The notes under the pieces were generated by a model. It was not told where the DNA came from and did no database searches. It saw only the letters and a list, made by a program, of their open reading frames with translations. From contig OX419762.1 of assembly GCA_948567375.1 (NCBI GenBank), forward strand, positions 23,762,608 through 23,826,607: a DNA stretch of 64,000 nt, in the 5' to 3' direction. The stretch comes from Lunularia cruciata (taxonomy: Eukaryota > Streptophyta > Marchantiopsida > Lunulariales > Lunulariaceae). The translations under genes were made by a program, and so were the position numbers. Each line of letters begins with the position of its first letter. Positions within the stretch are counted from its first letter, which is position 1. This document shows, piece after piece, positions 24,907 to 35,447 of this stretch.

Positions 24907-24919
24907 CTCTTAAATAGTG
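24907..24919 (-). promoter_or_regulatory. Inferred retroelement promoter (TATA-like) in solo LTR
   Basis: Minus strand CACTATTTAAGAG, conserved in position and sequence in all long LTRs (for example 42263-42275 and 52213-52225 on the minus strand, about 15405-15415 on the plus strand). It lies downstream of the whole LTR gene and about 670 bases from the LTR end, which would place the gene in U3. Inference from sequence; no transcript data. Confidence 0.5.
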
Positions 24920-25036
24920 AAACAATTGACAGTTCTAACAACTATACCGTTTCTACAACAATTGTTCTAACCTGCAGATCCAAAATGACAATGCACCTCT
25001 TCATATCTGCCCCTTCAAATCTCAAATCTGTTACCA

Positions 25037-27606
25037 CTATGATCCAATTTCTACATCGTCATCGGCTTTCAAACCCAAACCCAAAGTAATCTTACTTCCT
25101 ACTATCTTTTCCTCGGGTCTCAGATCTTCTACTTCTTCTACCAGATCCAGCAATTCTCTTTCCTGATCTGAAATTTCACTAGTGGGTAATCTATCTAACT
25201 CCTTATCTCCTGACCCACTCTTCTCTAATGTCTCTGATGGCAACTCCGAAGACATTTGGACTCCTATGTTATCTACTTCGGGTTTTGCTTTAACATCTTT
25301 CCAAAGTTTTTCTAGCTCTACTTTCACTAAGTCTAATCTAATGGAAATGTTCTCCTCTACTTCTGAAACCTTTCTGTCTACACAAGTTCTTAATTTGATC
25401 AACAAGGCATTCATCTCCGTGTCCTTTGCTTATCTTTGCCTCGTCTCCTGCACCAACAACTTCAACTCGTGCAGTTGCGCTTCTTCAATTCAAACGTTGG
25501 CTTCTATACTTAACATCGTATTCACCCTGAGGACTATCTCCTTCAATGGCTCCAATCTTGTCTTCCTTTCTCGTTCTCGATCCGCAAGCCATTCCTCTCT
25601 GTACATCGCCAACTCTTCCTCAAACTTGGCTTTCACCACTTCCTTCTCTTTCTCCTTCTGTTCAACCTTCTCTTCTTGATTACAAAGTAACTCTTGTAAT
25701 CTCTCTTCTTCTCTATATCTCGCAGCCAACTCTCGTTGCCAGAGTTGCTTCTTCTCCTCCATACTCTCCATCACTCTATTGAGCTCTTGATCCTTTGATG
25801 CTATCCGCGCCATAGCATGGATAAGCTCTACTCTTGAATCAGCAAACTGCTGCTTCAAGATTTTGTATTCAGCTACCTGCTTTTCTCTTGCGATATCACT
25901 CTTCCTCGCAAGATCCTCTCAATAGATCATTTCTCTCTTCAGGTCTTTGATTACCTGACTTCTCTCTATTGCCTCTGCTTGCAGTACTTCTCTCTCCTCC
26001 TCACCTTGGGTTACACTCCTCTTCAACTTTGAGTTCTCTTCTTCTAATCTTGCTAATCCTGCAATACAGTCTTTACCTCTGGACAAATTGATTGCATCTC
26101 CTTCTTCTTCTGCTCCAACTTCACCAACAGCGGGCACACTACCTCTCACAGGTACTCCACTCCATCACTGGCAATTTCTTCCTCCCACGGAGTGGTCTCT
26201 CTTCTCTCCTCGTGTTCTCCCAATACTCGCCTTCTTCTCTGGAGTCGTCGTATCGGGATTGATGCCTCATTGCCCGAGCTTTCTTCTACCTCTGTCTTCA
26301 ATCGACTTGGTCCCGCCTCACACTTCACCTTACGTCGCGAGCAAACTCCTCGCTGCACTACGATCTTCTTCTCCTCTAGCACCGGTACTTTGTCTTCCAG
26401 TGATGTATTGTCTTCGGCTTCTACCTCGGCTTGCACTTCTTCTTCGTATTCTTCAGCCACGGGCGCCTAGGTCATCTTTCCACCATCCTCACTATCACTG
26501 CTCGTATCTCCGCTCTGTAGTGTCAGCTCAGGTTCCTCCTCATGCTCCAAGTCCTCTGTCTTGAGCTTGGCCTTGCCTTCTGAGTCTTCATCTTCTGACT
26601 CAATTACCACCATTCCTCGCCTTGGGTTACTGCTTTGCATCTTCCGAGGTTTCTTGTTTTCTTCAGCTTCTGCTTGCCAAGTCCTCTTCTTTGTTGGGGT
26701 ACTTACTACGACCTCCACGTTTTTCCCTGTCTTTGCATAGTAATCATCCGTGCTCCGGATTTGCAAAATGTATTGCTGCTCCTTGACATCGACCTCCTTT
26801 TGCACATCTGGATGGAAGTGCGACATCATCCAATTTTGCTCCGCCGAGTTTAGCAAATTGAGCCCGAGGTAGAAATGCGTTGCAAATGGCACAATGTAAT
26901 GTGGAGGCGACTTATCCCGCAGATTCCACACCATCTGCCTTGTTCTCCCGTGAAAACACCTCGCCCAATTAATTGGTTCTCTTGAAAACAATTTGTGAAA
27001 GAACACCGCTTGGTGTTTCATCACATATGTTGTTCTCTCCGGCTTCAAGATTGCCATCAAAGCACTCAAAATTCCTCTCTTGACAAGGTCTTTGTAACTT
27101 TTTACCTTGTACCCATTCTTTGTTCTCTTCAACGAGAAGGCATCTCTCACCTCCTGAGTTTCTTGGGCTATCTCTCCTTTCTCCAAGAACGTGGCTCCCC
27201 GCTCCAAGCCTGGCTCCTTCTCGAGTACCAATCTCCAATCCGACTCTGTCCAGCGAGCCGGATTTCCTCTCTTCCCTTCTTCCTCGGGTCCATCAAGACA
27301 CTTACTCTGGATGATTTCTGTCATGAATCCTTGAAAACTTACATTCCAATTCCATGCCAGAAATGTGATCCAAAGTTGGCTCAAGACTTTGATCCTCGCT
27401 ACTACATCTAATCTCCGAATTGCATGATTTCTCACTGCAAATTTGGAGTTCTTCTTCCCTCCTCCCATCTCTTCTGCTTTCTCACTTTCTCTTGATTTCA
27501 CTCTCATGACTTCTCCCTTGCGCACTAACACAAGACCAACTTTATTTCCCTTTCCCTGATCACCTGCAAGACGACTCCTCAACGGCGAAGGAAAATTGCT
27601 TGACAT
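25037..27606 (-). pseudogene. LTR gene in solo LTR; N-terminal 379 codons open
   Basis: The longest clean N-terminal copy. ATG at 27606, opening MSSNFPSPLRSR, then the globular domain: RRLDVVARIKVLSQLW, LAWNWNVSF, GKRGNPARWTESDWRLVL, NGYKVKSYKD, KHQAVFFHKLF, PINWARCFHGRTRQM, SPPHYIVPF. A basic/acidic linker runs to a TAG at 26467. In-frame continuation to about 26146, one frameshift there, a TGA at 25919 (CGA-type change), and further breaks in the coiled coil. The tail (LEKSGSGDKELDRLPTSEIS) ends at 25037. A TATA-like TATAAAAA lies at 27626-27633. Function unknown. Confidence 0.8.
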
Positions 27607-27625
27607 TTTGTTGTTGCAGTTTCAA

Positions 27626-27633
27626 TTTTTATA
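27626..27633 (-). promoter_or_regulatory. TATA box upstream of LTR gene (solo LTR)
   Basis: Minus strand TATAAAAA, about 20 bases upstream of the ATG at 27606, in the conserved CTCTATAAAAATTG context. A candidate internal promoter that would make the solo LTR an independent transcription unit. Confidence 0.45.
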
Positions 27634-28059
27634 GAGTTTCACTTCTTTGTCTTCCATCACTTCAAGTTTCTACCGAGAAATCACACCTCCGGCATGCACC
27701 TGTCACTATCAATCAACCTTTGCGCATATGAGCCGCCAGTTTTGAAATGGCCCCTTCTTGAATTTCTTGCCCCGATGAAAGGTTGTTAGACTATCTTTGC
27801 CTCGGGTTGAGCTCCCCCGATCCGAAGACAATTTACTTTGTATTGTATGCTGACAGGGCATTTCCGAGTACTTTGCCTTATGACCCAAAGTCACTTTACT
27901 TCGGTTTCAACCTGAAGACTCTTTTCTTTGCCTTCTTTGGCCATATAGGCGCAATCTGACTTCTCTATACACTTCTTCTCCTTTATTCTGAAAAAAAACA
28001 AAAAATGTGGGTACCACATTGGCTCCCTCATAACCCCTTCCTCCATGGTAAGTGGAATT

Positions 28060-28951
28060 TGGGCAATTCCTTTGGATATGGCCTCTTCATCCACAACCAA
28101 AACAATTTCTATCATTGAAATTGTTGGCTGGTTGGCCTCCTCTATATGGATAGTTTCCATAACTCCTAGGCCTTCTCCCTAGATTCTGATCCACCCCTCT
28201 CTTCTCCCATAGTTGCACCACATTGATCTTGAGATCCGCAAGTTGTTCTGTGATGGTTTGAAGTGGATCCTTTGGTGGAGGTGCAAGAATTGGAGCAACT
28301 ACTACTTGTGGTGCAATCCTTGCCACCAAAGTATCAGAAGTTCCACCATACTTGTAGCCTTGAGGAGGATGCACAACCTCCTTCACCACCAAATCACTCT
28401 CATCTTCTTCCAAACTCTCCTCTATATGAATTGTGATCTTGATAGCTTCAACCTTGGAAGAAGGTTTCTCATACTTCACCTTGCTTCTAATTTGTGGTCT
28501 CAACCCTCCCAAAAAATTCTTGGTGAGCATGGCCCCTATGCCAATCATTGTAGTCTCCACATCATCCCCCCCCCCACCCTTCCTCAACACTATGCAAAAT
28601 CTGGACTCTAACTTTTCCACTCTTTCCACATAGACTCTCACTTTATCTCCATCTCCTTGCTTGAGAAATGTAACCTCACTCATCAATCTCTCATAAATCT
28701 CATCAGGAAGAAAGTTTTCAATGAGTGATGAAGTCAAAGTCTCCCAAGACTCCTCTTCCCCATCTCTCCTCTCTCTTTTGGTATTCTGACTCATACCATG
28801 TAAGTGCTGCATCTTCAAAGAAATCTGGTAATAATGAGGCCCACTCATTCTTCCTCCCCTCATTGTTTCCTATGCAAGCTCTCTTGATGTCTCTCACAAA
28901 GGCCTCCACATCTTCTCCATCCTTGCCAAAGAAAACCGGAAGTTTCCACAT
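28060..28951 (-). pseudogene. gypsy2A gag
   Basis: Minus strand. The N-terminal piece (28718-28951; WKLPVFFGKDGEDVEAFV, LLPDFFEDAALTWYES) shifts frame into 28087-28863, with the gag core (SWETLTSSLIENFLPDE, LKQGDGDKVRVYVERVEKL, FLGGLRPQIRSKV). It closes with Gln/Pro-rich sequence and a zinc knuckle starting CFGCGRGHIQRNC at about 28060-28090. A C-run (plus strand, about 28567-28577) encodes a Gly stretch and may be slippage-prone. The solo LTR at 28018 cuts it from protease. Confidence 0.88.
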
Positions 28952-29191
28952 CTTAACCCCTCACTATCTTTCTTTTCTCTCAATTTTTTTTTCTTTTTCT
29001 TTTTTCTTTTTTCTCACTCTATTACTAATAGAGTATATACATGACTAACACAATCTTAGAATAATCCACTCTAGGGAACCCAAAAGGTTCAAGTTGCTCC
29101 AAGATTTCTATAGCAACATCAAATCCTAGAGTGCATATTAATCTAACTCTCATGGATAGTTTATCCATAAGTTGAAAGATTATCTCTATCA

Positions 29192-29665
29192 CTAATCTTG
29201 AGAACTTGCTGATGAAGGTGGTAGTATTTTTGTAGCTGTTCTAAGACTCTCTCCAAGATCCTTCACCAAAGTCTCCAAAAGTGCTTTTACTCCACTACAC
29301 TCGTGTCTTTTTGGAAGTCCTTCCACTCCACAAACCTCACACAACTCCTTGGTCTTAGATCTTCTCCCTCCTAATCTTGGTGAAGAAGGTCCAACATGCA
29401 AATCCAAGTCAAGTAAGCCTCTCCTTTCCCTCAATCTCTTGCTCTCAAAGGTCAATGGAAATGAACTTGCCTTATGTCCCTTCTCTCCACATAGAAAGCA
29501 CTTAGACTCACTCTTTCCTCCAAGTGGTGTAGGTTTTTGGGTCCTCTCAACACTCTCTTCAAATTCTATTGTAAACTCTCTTTTCCTCAAATCCACCCCT
29601 AAAATCACCTCAAACCCTTGGGAAACCTTGCATAGTCTCAATTTCCACTCTTGGTGACCCTCCAT
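29192..29665 (-). CDS. gypsy2A extra ORF with Cys/His motifs, upstream of gag
   Basis: An open frame of 157 codons between the leader and gag, same strand as gag. A hydrophobic/charged N-terminus (KVSQGFEVILGVDLRKREF) is followed by a zinc-knuckle-like CFLCGEKGHKASSF (CX2CX4H, last Cys replaced by Phe), then a basic RLRERR and RLGGRRSKTKE, then CEVCGVEGLPKRHEC. Unlike gag it is intact here. Copy B retains a homologue at 16994-17230, so it belongs to the element. Role unknown; RNA binding is a guess from the Cys/His pattern. The start codon is uncertain. Confidence 0.6.
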   Translation of the reverse strand: MEGHQEWKLRLCKVSQGFEVILGVDLRKREFTIEFEESVERTQKPTPLGGKSESKCFLCGEKGHKASSFPLTFESKRLRERRGLLDLDLHVGPSSPRLGGRRSKTKELCEVCGVEGLPKRHECSGVKALLETLVKDLGESLRTATKILPPSSASSQD

Positions 29666-30502
29666 GTTCCCAAGATGAACCTAAACACTCAAACATGCTT
29701 TTTATTGCTCTCAAACTCCTCATGCATGAGATCTCCACTCTGCAGAATTGACCCTTCCTCACAAGTTCACTTGGATCTCTCAACTAGTATGTGACAGTCC
29801 TCTGAAATTTTTCACACGTGATCACAACTCAAGGGTGTCCCTCCCTAAAAAATTTTAGATCTTTTCATTGAGCCATTTGGCCTAGACACCTTTCTATTAA
29901 GCACACATATTTTAGATTTGGTCTGAAAACCACCCCCTTCACTTCAAAAACTCATAACTCCCTGTGCAAGAATAATCTCTCTCTAATTTTTGAGCCAGCA
30001 AGTAGGATAAAATGCACTTAATTTTCTTGCTAATTTTCAGGAAAATTCACCAAAACTTGAAGAAATGGCAGACTTTGTACAATTTTCTAGAGAGCATGCA
30101 GTTGCGGGAGTTGTTTACCCTATCAACTTTCAAAAATTCTAATTTAGTGAGCATTGTAGCTCTCACAATAATTTCAAGTGTGATAATTGAAAGATAACCC
30201 AAGCTATTATGTGTAGAAATTCCAAGTCCAGATCTCAAACTTAAGATTTTGGCCAAAATCACTTTAATCCCCAAAATCTGCAATCCACCTCACATAATCT
30301 CTCCAAATCATCTCATGTGTACAAGATGTACAAAATCATTTCAAAGACATCATAATGAACTACAGGGTATACAAATAGATCTTGGTTCTCTAACATAAGT
30401 TCAGCCCTCTCCTCTCCTAATGTTCTCTCCAAGTGACATCTCATAGCCTCCTTCTGCCTAATGTAGAATTGAATGCGGAACATTATCTTGCCTTCTAGAG
30501 AG
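29666..30502 (-). other. gypsy2A leader, no recognised gene
   Basis: About 840 bases between the extra ORF and the PBS. A/T-rich, no convincing frame, colinear with 17231-18245. Probably the untranslated leader containing packaging signals, by position only. Confidence 0.6.
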
Positions 30503-30520
30503 GTCCCGACAACGGAACCA
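30503..30520 (-). other. gypsy2A primer-binding site (tRNA-Glu)
   Basis: Minus strand TGGTTCCGTTGTCGGGAC, four bases after the 5' LTR end. From known plant tRNA-Glu(CTC) sequences, whose 3' end is GTCCCGGCAACGGAACCA, it is complementary with one mismatch. This fixes the LTR boundary. Confidence 0.8.
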
Positions 30521-30524
30521 AAAA

Positions 30525-31216
30525 TGTGAGCCGGCCTGTCTCTTGCTCAGGATGAACCTCTGATGGCTATTATGGTAGCGCACCATGGATTAAGAAGGAT
30601 AGGAACCCCAACTCCATCATACTTCTCCAAGGCTAACACTCCAAGACTCAAGACATTGCTCACTAGAGAACTATATGAGAGAGAGAAAGTTGCAAATGAA
30701 AGGATCATCAGTACTTCCTCACCCCTTGTTTATATACTTGTGAAATAGTTACGCACCAAAGTTACTTATTACTGGAATAACTCAAGTTACTAGGCTAAAA
30801 GTCAAGTAAAGTCAAAAAATAGAAAGGAATATCTATTCACATAGGCATATTCCACTAGCATGTGATCTTATCTTGACCCAACCACTAAATCAAGGATTCC
30901 TTCACATGGGCTATCCTTGGACTATAGAAGAATCCAAAAAAAAGGCTTGCGAGCCCAAGAGTTCTCAACTCTTTCCTCAAAGCCAAACACCTAGGAATAA
31001 TCCAAGTCAACACACTAAAATCCAAAATAGTGGTGCTCATCTTTTCCACCTCCTCTAAAGTAAGGTCCTCTCTATCTTAGCTATGACTAACTCTAGCTAA
31101 TCATGACTAATGTAGAACCATCCTTTATCTCTATATAAATAATATCTTTCAAGTACTTGTAATACCAAGCTAGCTAAATATCACAATACCACACACATGC
31201 ACAAATGGGTGTTATA
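30525..31216 (-). repeat. gypsy2A 5' LTR
   Basis: About 690 bp, minus strand, ending GCCGGCTCACA at 30525. The outer end is degraded at 31207-31216 (gggtgttata on the plus strand). It matches the 3' LTR closely, differing by small indels. It carries the same tctatataaataatatc promoter-like block near 31130-31146. Confidence 0.9.
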
Positions 31217-31997
31217 AGTCAGACTTCCCTAGTCATTTGCACTCTCTAAGGCACTACAAATAACATTTATGGCTTGTAAACATCCTATTGCAAGTGTGGT
31301 AGGTAGTGATGGAGTGCATGATGGACTAGATACTAGTAAATCACTTGCTACTACACAAATTGAGTCTAGCAAAATGTTGGAGGCAACTCAATTAATTATG
31401 CACTCCCTTTTGTTCTCAACCAATGATATGTTTACATTGGGACTTGGCCCAACTCTAGAGTTTTGGTTGACTCTCACACTTTGTGAGCTGTGGTTCCTAA
31501 TTCTAGAGCAAAGGTGTATGATGGTGAAATTGACTTGGTTGAGGAACATGGGATCCATTCAACTACCAATGGCTTGTGGTAAGCATTAGCTGCTAGGTTG
31601 GAGGAGTGACCAACGAGACCTACATTTGAGTAAGCTTGGTTCACATCTTTAGTTCTCCTATTGGACAACAAGAGTGAGATTTTCTATTTGGTGGGACTTT
31701 TAGGGAAATGCTATACATCACAAAGGTCTTATTAGACTATGGTGTCCAACCCTTTATGTTAGAAAAGGCAACAAGTGTTGGTTATTAGGTTATGTATTAG
31801 GTTGGAGAGGTATCCATTTCATATGCAAATATCTCTAAGGTATGGTTCTACAAAGTATTTCACATGTGGGGAGCTCATTGTTGAGATTCAGCTTGGTCAT
31901 CCAATTGATAGCTTTGAGGTGAGAGCTTAGGCCTTTGAGACAATAACCAAGTCATATGATGTACCAGTTGGTGGAGTAGTGTTATAGTCCATGAGTT
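31217..31997 (+). mobile_element. Old element 3, right part, with aspartic protease remnant
   Basis: Continues 18964-19613 after the gypsy2A insertion. Translating the plus strand in mixed frames gives a retropepsin-like domain: a DYGVQPFMLEKA active-site loop (about 31735-31775, Gly-Ala/Val after Asp-Tyr), then GELIVEIQLGHP and KSYDVPVGGVVL near 31870-31980. Many stops. The loop differs from gypsy1 and gypsy2, so it is a separate lineage. The right boundary against LTR F is approximate. Confidence 0.5.
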
Positions 31998-33955
31998 TCA
32001 GATGACATGCCCCTAAGAGTGAGGAGATTATGACTTTGGAGTAAAGCTCTAGTAGAAGAAGCAAGGAGCGCAAAACTTGAAGAACCAAATATTGTAGGAG
32101 GCTTTGATCGGGTAGAGTACTTGTCATAGATAGTTTGTCCCTTGGTATTACAGTTGAAGAAGAAGAGAGAAGAGTTGAGAGGAAATCACTCAAAACTGAA
32201 AGATGAATTTGCAATAGTGAAGTACATGAGTGAAGAAAGTTTGGAGTTGAGAAGGAAGTTAATTTGTGGAGAGAGGAAATTAGAAGAACTTTAGACTGAA
32301 TAGAGCTTAGAAGGAAGAGATTGAAAGCCTGACTGAAGACTTCATAAAGAGAGGCAAAGCAATGACAAAGCAAGAATAAGATCAGAAGGAGTAGATGGCA
32401 AAGTGCATGACACACAAGTGGAAGTCATCCATCTGAAGACTATGGCAGAAGTAACGGGACAAGAGTTAGAGAGCTTGAAGACACGTGTATTGAGAACAAT
32501 TGAGCTTGGCAAAGAGAGTTAACTATGTGAAATTTTGAGGAGGAGAGATTGCATGGGTTGATCAGGGGAATGGAAGAGCAACTCAGGCAGAGTGTGAAGG
32601 AGAAGGAAGCATTAAAAGCCAAGTTGGAAGATCAGGTGAAGATGTATTGGGAGATTTTGTTAGGAAAGAGAGAGAAGATGCAAATACCTATGCATGAGAC
32701 AATTGAGGAAGTAGTCATGAGAGTGAAGGTGATGCTCAACACAATATCTAAGGTCTAGTTGGAAGAAGAAAGCAAAGAATGTATAGTTGAATAAATTATT
32801 AATAAGTTTGAGAGATCAAAGTAGATAGGAATATGTTAGAAGTAGAAGTGAATGTTTGTCTCAGATTAGATATAGCAAGAAAGGAGTTAGATGAGATTCA
32901 GAATCTGGAAAGGAAAATCTGATGTGAGGTAGTAGAAGTAGGAGTGCAAGTGTCTTTTGATCAGTTACCTAAGACATTAGAGAAGAGTGGGTCAAAAGAC
33001 AGCAATATAAAGAGATTATCCATGATCTCAATTGCAGAGTGTAGTAAAGAAGTGATGGAATTACTAGGGGATGTAGTAGTATTAGGTAGACCCAAAGAAG
33101 GGGAAATAATTGAAGTAGAATAGGGTTTGGAAGCCAAAGTTGAGGTTGAGATCAAATCAGAGTAGCAATAGTTTTGAGATTTGAAGAGGCACATATGAAA
33201 AGATGCATTGTCATTTTGGATCTACAAGCTGGTAGAGTTGTTAAACAATGGTATTTTAGTTAGTGAACTATTGAAGTGCCCTATCTATTTAGAGGACTAG
33301 TTTGTAGACTTATGTTATTTAGTATTCATAATTTCTAAAGATAGATAAAGCAAAGTGTTGTATCTCAATGCTTGTTGCTTAAGCTTAATTCTGAGTATCA
33401 AGTTTGTGTTTTTGTTTGTGAGTGTATGGAGAATTTTGAAGTGCAGGTCAATGTGCTTGTTGGATGTTGGATTCCATAGCCTTGATCTTCATTCTATGTG
33501 TTTGATCCTAAGTGAGGTGCAATCAAAGCAATGCCTTGATAGATCTGAGAAGAATTGTAGTGTTGGTAGTACTCTGCATTGTGAGTGCATTGTGAGTTTG
33601 ATATGAAGCAGTGTTGTTCAAGAGAATTGTGCCTTCAATGGAGGGGTTGGATGCAATTTTGAGACAAAGTTGTTTTGCAATGAAGTAGCTATCTTCAGGA
33701 GAATCTGAATCATCACAATCAAAGTTGGTTTGGAAAGATAGGATAGTATTGGGATTATGAGTGTGTAATTTGTGACAAGATTGTGATCAATGCTTGTTAC
33801 TCTCTTCAAGGTGTGGTTTCTACCTAAGAGACTAAAGACAAACTCAAGAAGAACTAAATTGTTATTGTTTGCTTTGCATTTGACCATTTTTGACTCATAT
33901 CTCTCTATAAACTAACTTTATTTACCTGATTACCAACAAAGTGATATTTGTTTGG
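31998..33955 (+). mobile_element. gypsy1-type LTR, copy F, 5' truncated
   Basis: Begins abruptly inside the LTR gene (gatgacatgcccctaagag, matching 56872 onward). It continues through the coiled coil (32549-32758), the tail at about 32950-33165, the TATTTA-rich promoter region near 33280-33300 and U5. The 3' terminus is lost at about 33955. The sequence just after (33961-33973, gggtaccaca) resembles the start of a minus-strand LTR, which might be the target into which F was inserted. That is uncertain because only ~15 bases remain. Confidence 0.65.
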
Positions 33956-35447
33956 TATTTTTTGGGTACCACAAGAGTGTATTTGCTATCATTGGTTCTC
34001 CCTTGTAAGTTGTTATTGAGTCCTTTGGATGATCATCTTTATGAAGTGTTGCTTCACCAAAGTTTTATTTCATTCTATAATTGAAGGTTACCCTGATTGA
34101 GTACCTTCCTAATCAGAGGGAGTTTGGTTGTATTGGATCTAGTACCTTGTGGATATCTTGTTGTAGTTGCCTTTTGAATAAGCAATCGCTCAAAGTTTTA
34201 AGCCCAAATTCATGGAGTAGATTTTATTCACCTTTGGTACTTCATCGTCTAATGGATCGATTCAATTTTAGGTAAGAAAGAGAAACTCCTCCAAAACACT
34301 TAGACCCACTATATGAAAAATCCAACACAAAGAAATCATATGCTGAAGAGTTGGCTATCCAAATGTCTACCATCTTGCTTGCTACCACCACTTGCTCTTC
34401 CACATATCATCCAATGTGCAATGTCTCATAACCATGGGAGATTGTTTGGGCAAGGACCAGGACTCCTTTGCAGCAATCTAGGGTTTGGATGAAAGTGCTA
34501 AGGCAAGGTAGTAGAAAGGATGTGGGAAATGGAGAAAGTCAAAAGTAACCCCGATTCTTCACTATTAAGAGAGATAAATAGAGAAAGATGAAGCAAACAA
34601 TCAAAGAACAAAGTCCTTTGCATTCCATTAGCTAGCATTTGAAACTTGGTTCAAGGAGGTGCTATAGGTCCATGGAAAGGATGATATCTTCTAGGTTTAA
34701 GGACCAAATCCAATCCCCAACCAAAAGTCAACCTAGTATTGTTATCCCAAAACAGAGAGAGTAGCTAGTAATATGGTCTATAATTTGGGTCAAGGTCTCC
34801 AAGTGGTATGTGTATCTTGTAGATATGATGATGAGTGCAACATAAAACTAGAGGAAATGCTTACTTTTGGTATCATTATATGAGATGTCTTTCAATAAAA
34901 GAAAAAGAAGGAGAGAGGGGGGGGAATTGGTAGAATGTAAGAGGACATTATCTTGGTAGTTGTTGAAAGCTAGCTTGTGGTTTTATGCCGTGAAGGGATC
35001 ACTTCACTTTTGTAAGGAAAAAGATAGTTTGACCCAAGTGACTAAACCATTAAACCCATGAAAATCATATAGAGATACCAATGATCTCTTGGACCTAAAA
35101 TACCTTTGTTGTAACAATATGGAGTTTACAAACAAGTTGGTTGAGACTAACAAAGCAGCAAATAGGCGAAATTAGCCAAGAATTATAAGAATACTATAGA
35201 AGCATCTAGGAAGCTACTTGGTACATTCCAAGTATCAAATAATGTGGATATCAACTAGTGACTTCCAGTAAGAAGCTTCTTGGGGAACTTCTTGGCTAGC
35301 TTAGCTAACATGCAAGTAGGTGGCTTTTAGAAGGAAGCTTCTTGGGAAGTTTCCCAATTAGCTTGGCTTGCACTCTAAGAAGACGGCTTTTAGGAAGCTT
35401 CTCAAGAGTCTTGTTTGTATGTAGATTGGGCAAAATTTTTGCATCAG
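33956..35447. other. 1.5 kb with no recognised feature
   Basis: No frame with convincing protein similarity and no LTR family match that I can see. It may be an older, unrelated repeat or genuine intergenic sequence. A G-run of about 10 lies near 34915-34925. A short tandem repeat at 35273-35400 is listed separately. Confidence 0.4.
35273..35400. repeat. 60-62 bp tandem repeat with HindIII-like core
   Basis: AAGCTTCT recurs at 35273, 35335 and 35395, giving periods of 62 and 60 bases. Between them the shared parts are tagcttggct/tagcttagct and ggcttttag. About two full units plus the start of a third, with diverged copies. Confidence 0.6.

Larger units (their letters stand above)
24242..28018 (-). 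mobile_element. Solo gypsy1 LTR in gypsy2A, perfect TTGGC duplication
   Basis: A 3777-bp minus-strand LTR starting TGTGGTACCCACATTTTTTG (28018) and ending GGTTGTCATA (24242). It is flanked by TTGGC at 24237-24241 and 28019-28023. The flanks join gypsy2A gag/protease sequence on both sides. There is no internal sequence, so it is an LTR-LTR recombination product. Its sequence is close to the LTRs of the complete element at 41596-55263. Confidence 0.96.
19614..31216 (-). mobile_element. gypsy2 copy A, complete-length Ty3/gypsy retrotransposon with a nested solo LTR
   Basis: Minus strand: 5' LTR (30525-31216), tRNA-Glu PBS, leader, extra Cys-rich ORF, gag, protease, RT, RNase H, integrase, PPT, 3' LTR (19614-20293). 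It is interrupted in gag-pro by the solo gypsy1 LTR at 24242-28018; without that the element is about 7.8 kb. Target flanks are imperfect: AGGTC at 19609-19613 against AAGTC at 31216-31220 if the last LTR base is lost. Coding is broken by several stops and frameshifts, so it is not autonomous as read. Confidence 0.9.

Noticed and set aside
24242-28018. A non-autonomous DNA transposon or giant MITE with its own gene
   Set aside because: Ends TGTG...CACA looked like weak inverted repeats, but the same unit flanks a PBS, gag-pol and PPT at 41596-55263, and duplications are 5 bp. It is an LTR.
28567-28577. C-run as a programmed frameshift signal in gypsy2 gag
   Set aside because: It lies inside the gag core, not at the gag-pol border, and encodes a Gly run in the correct frame. 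More likely slippage-prone sequence.
33955-33975. Start of a further minus-strand LTR (gggtaccaca)
   Set aside because: Only ~15 matching bases with no continuing homology; left as a remark under copy F.
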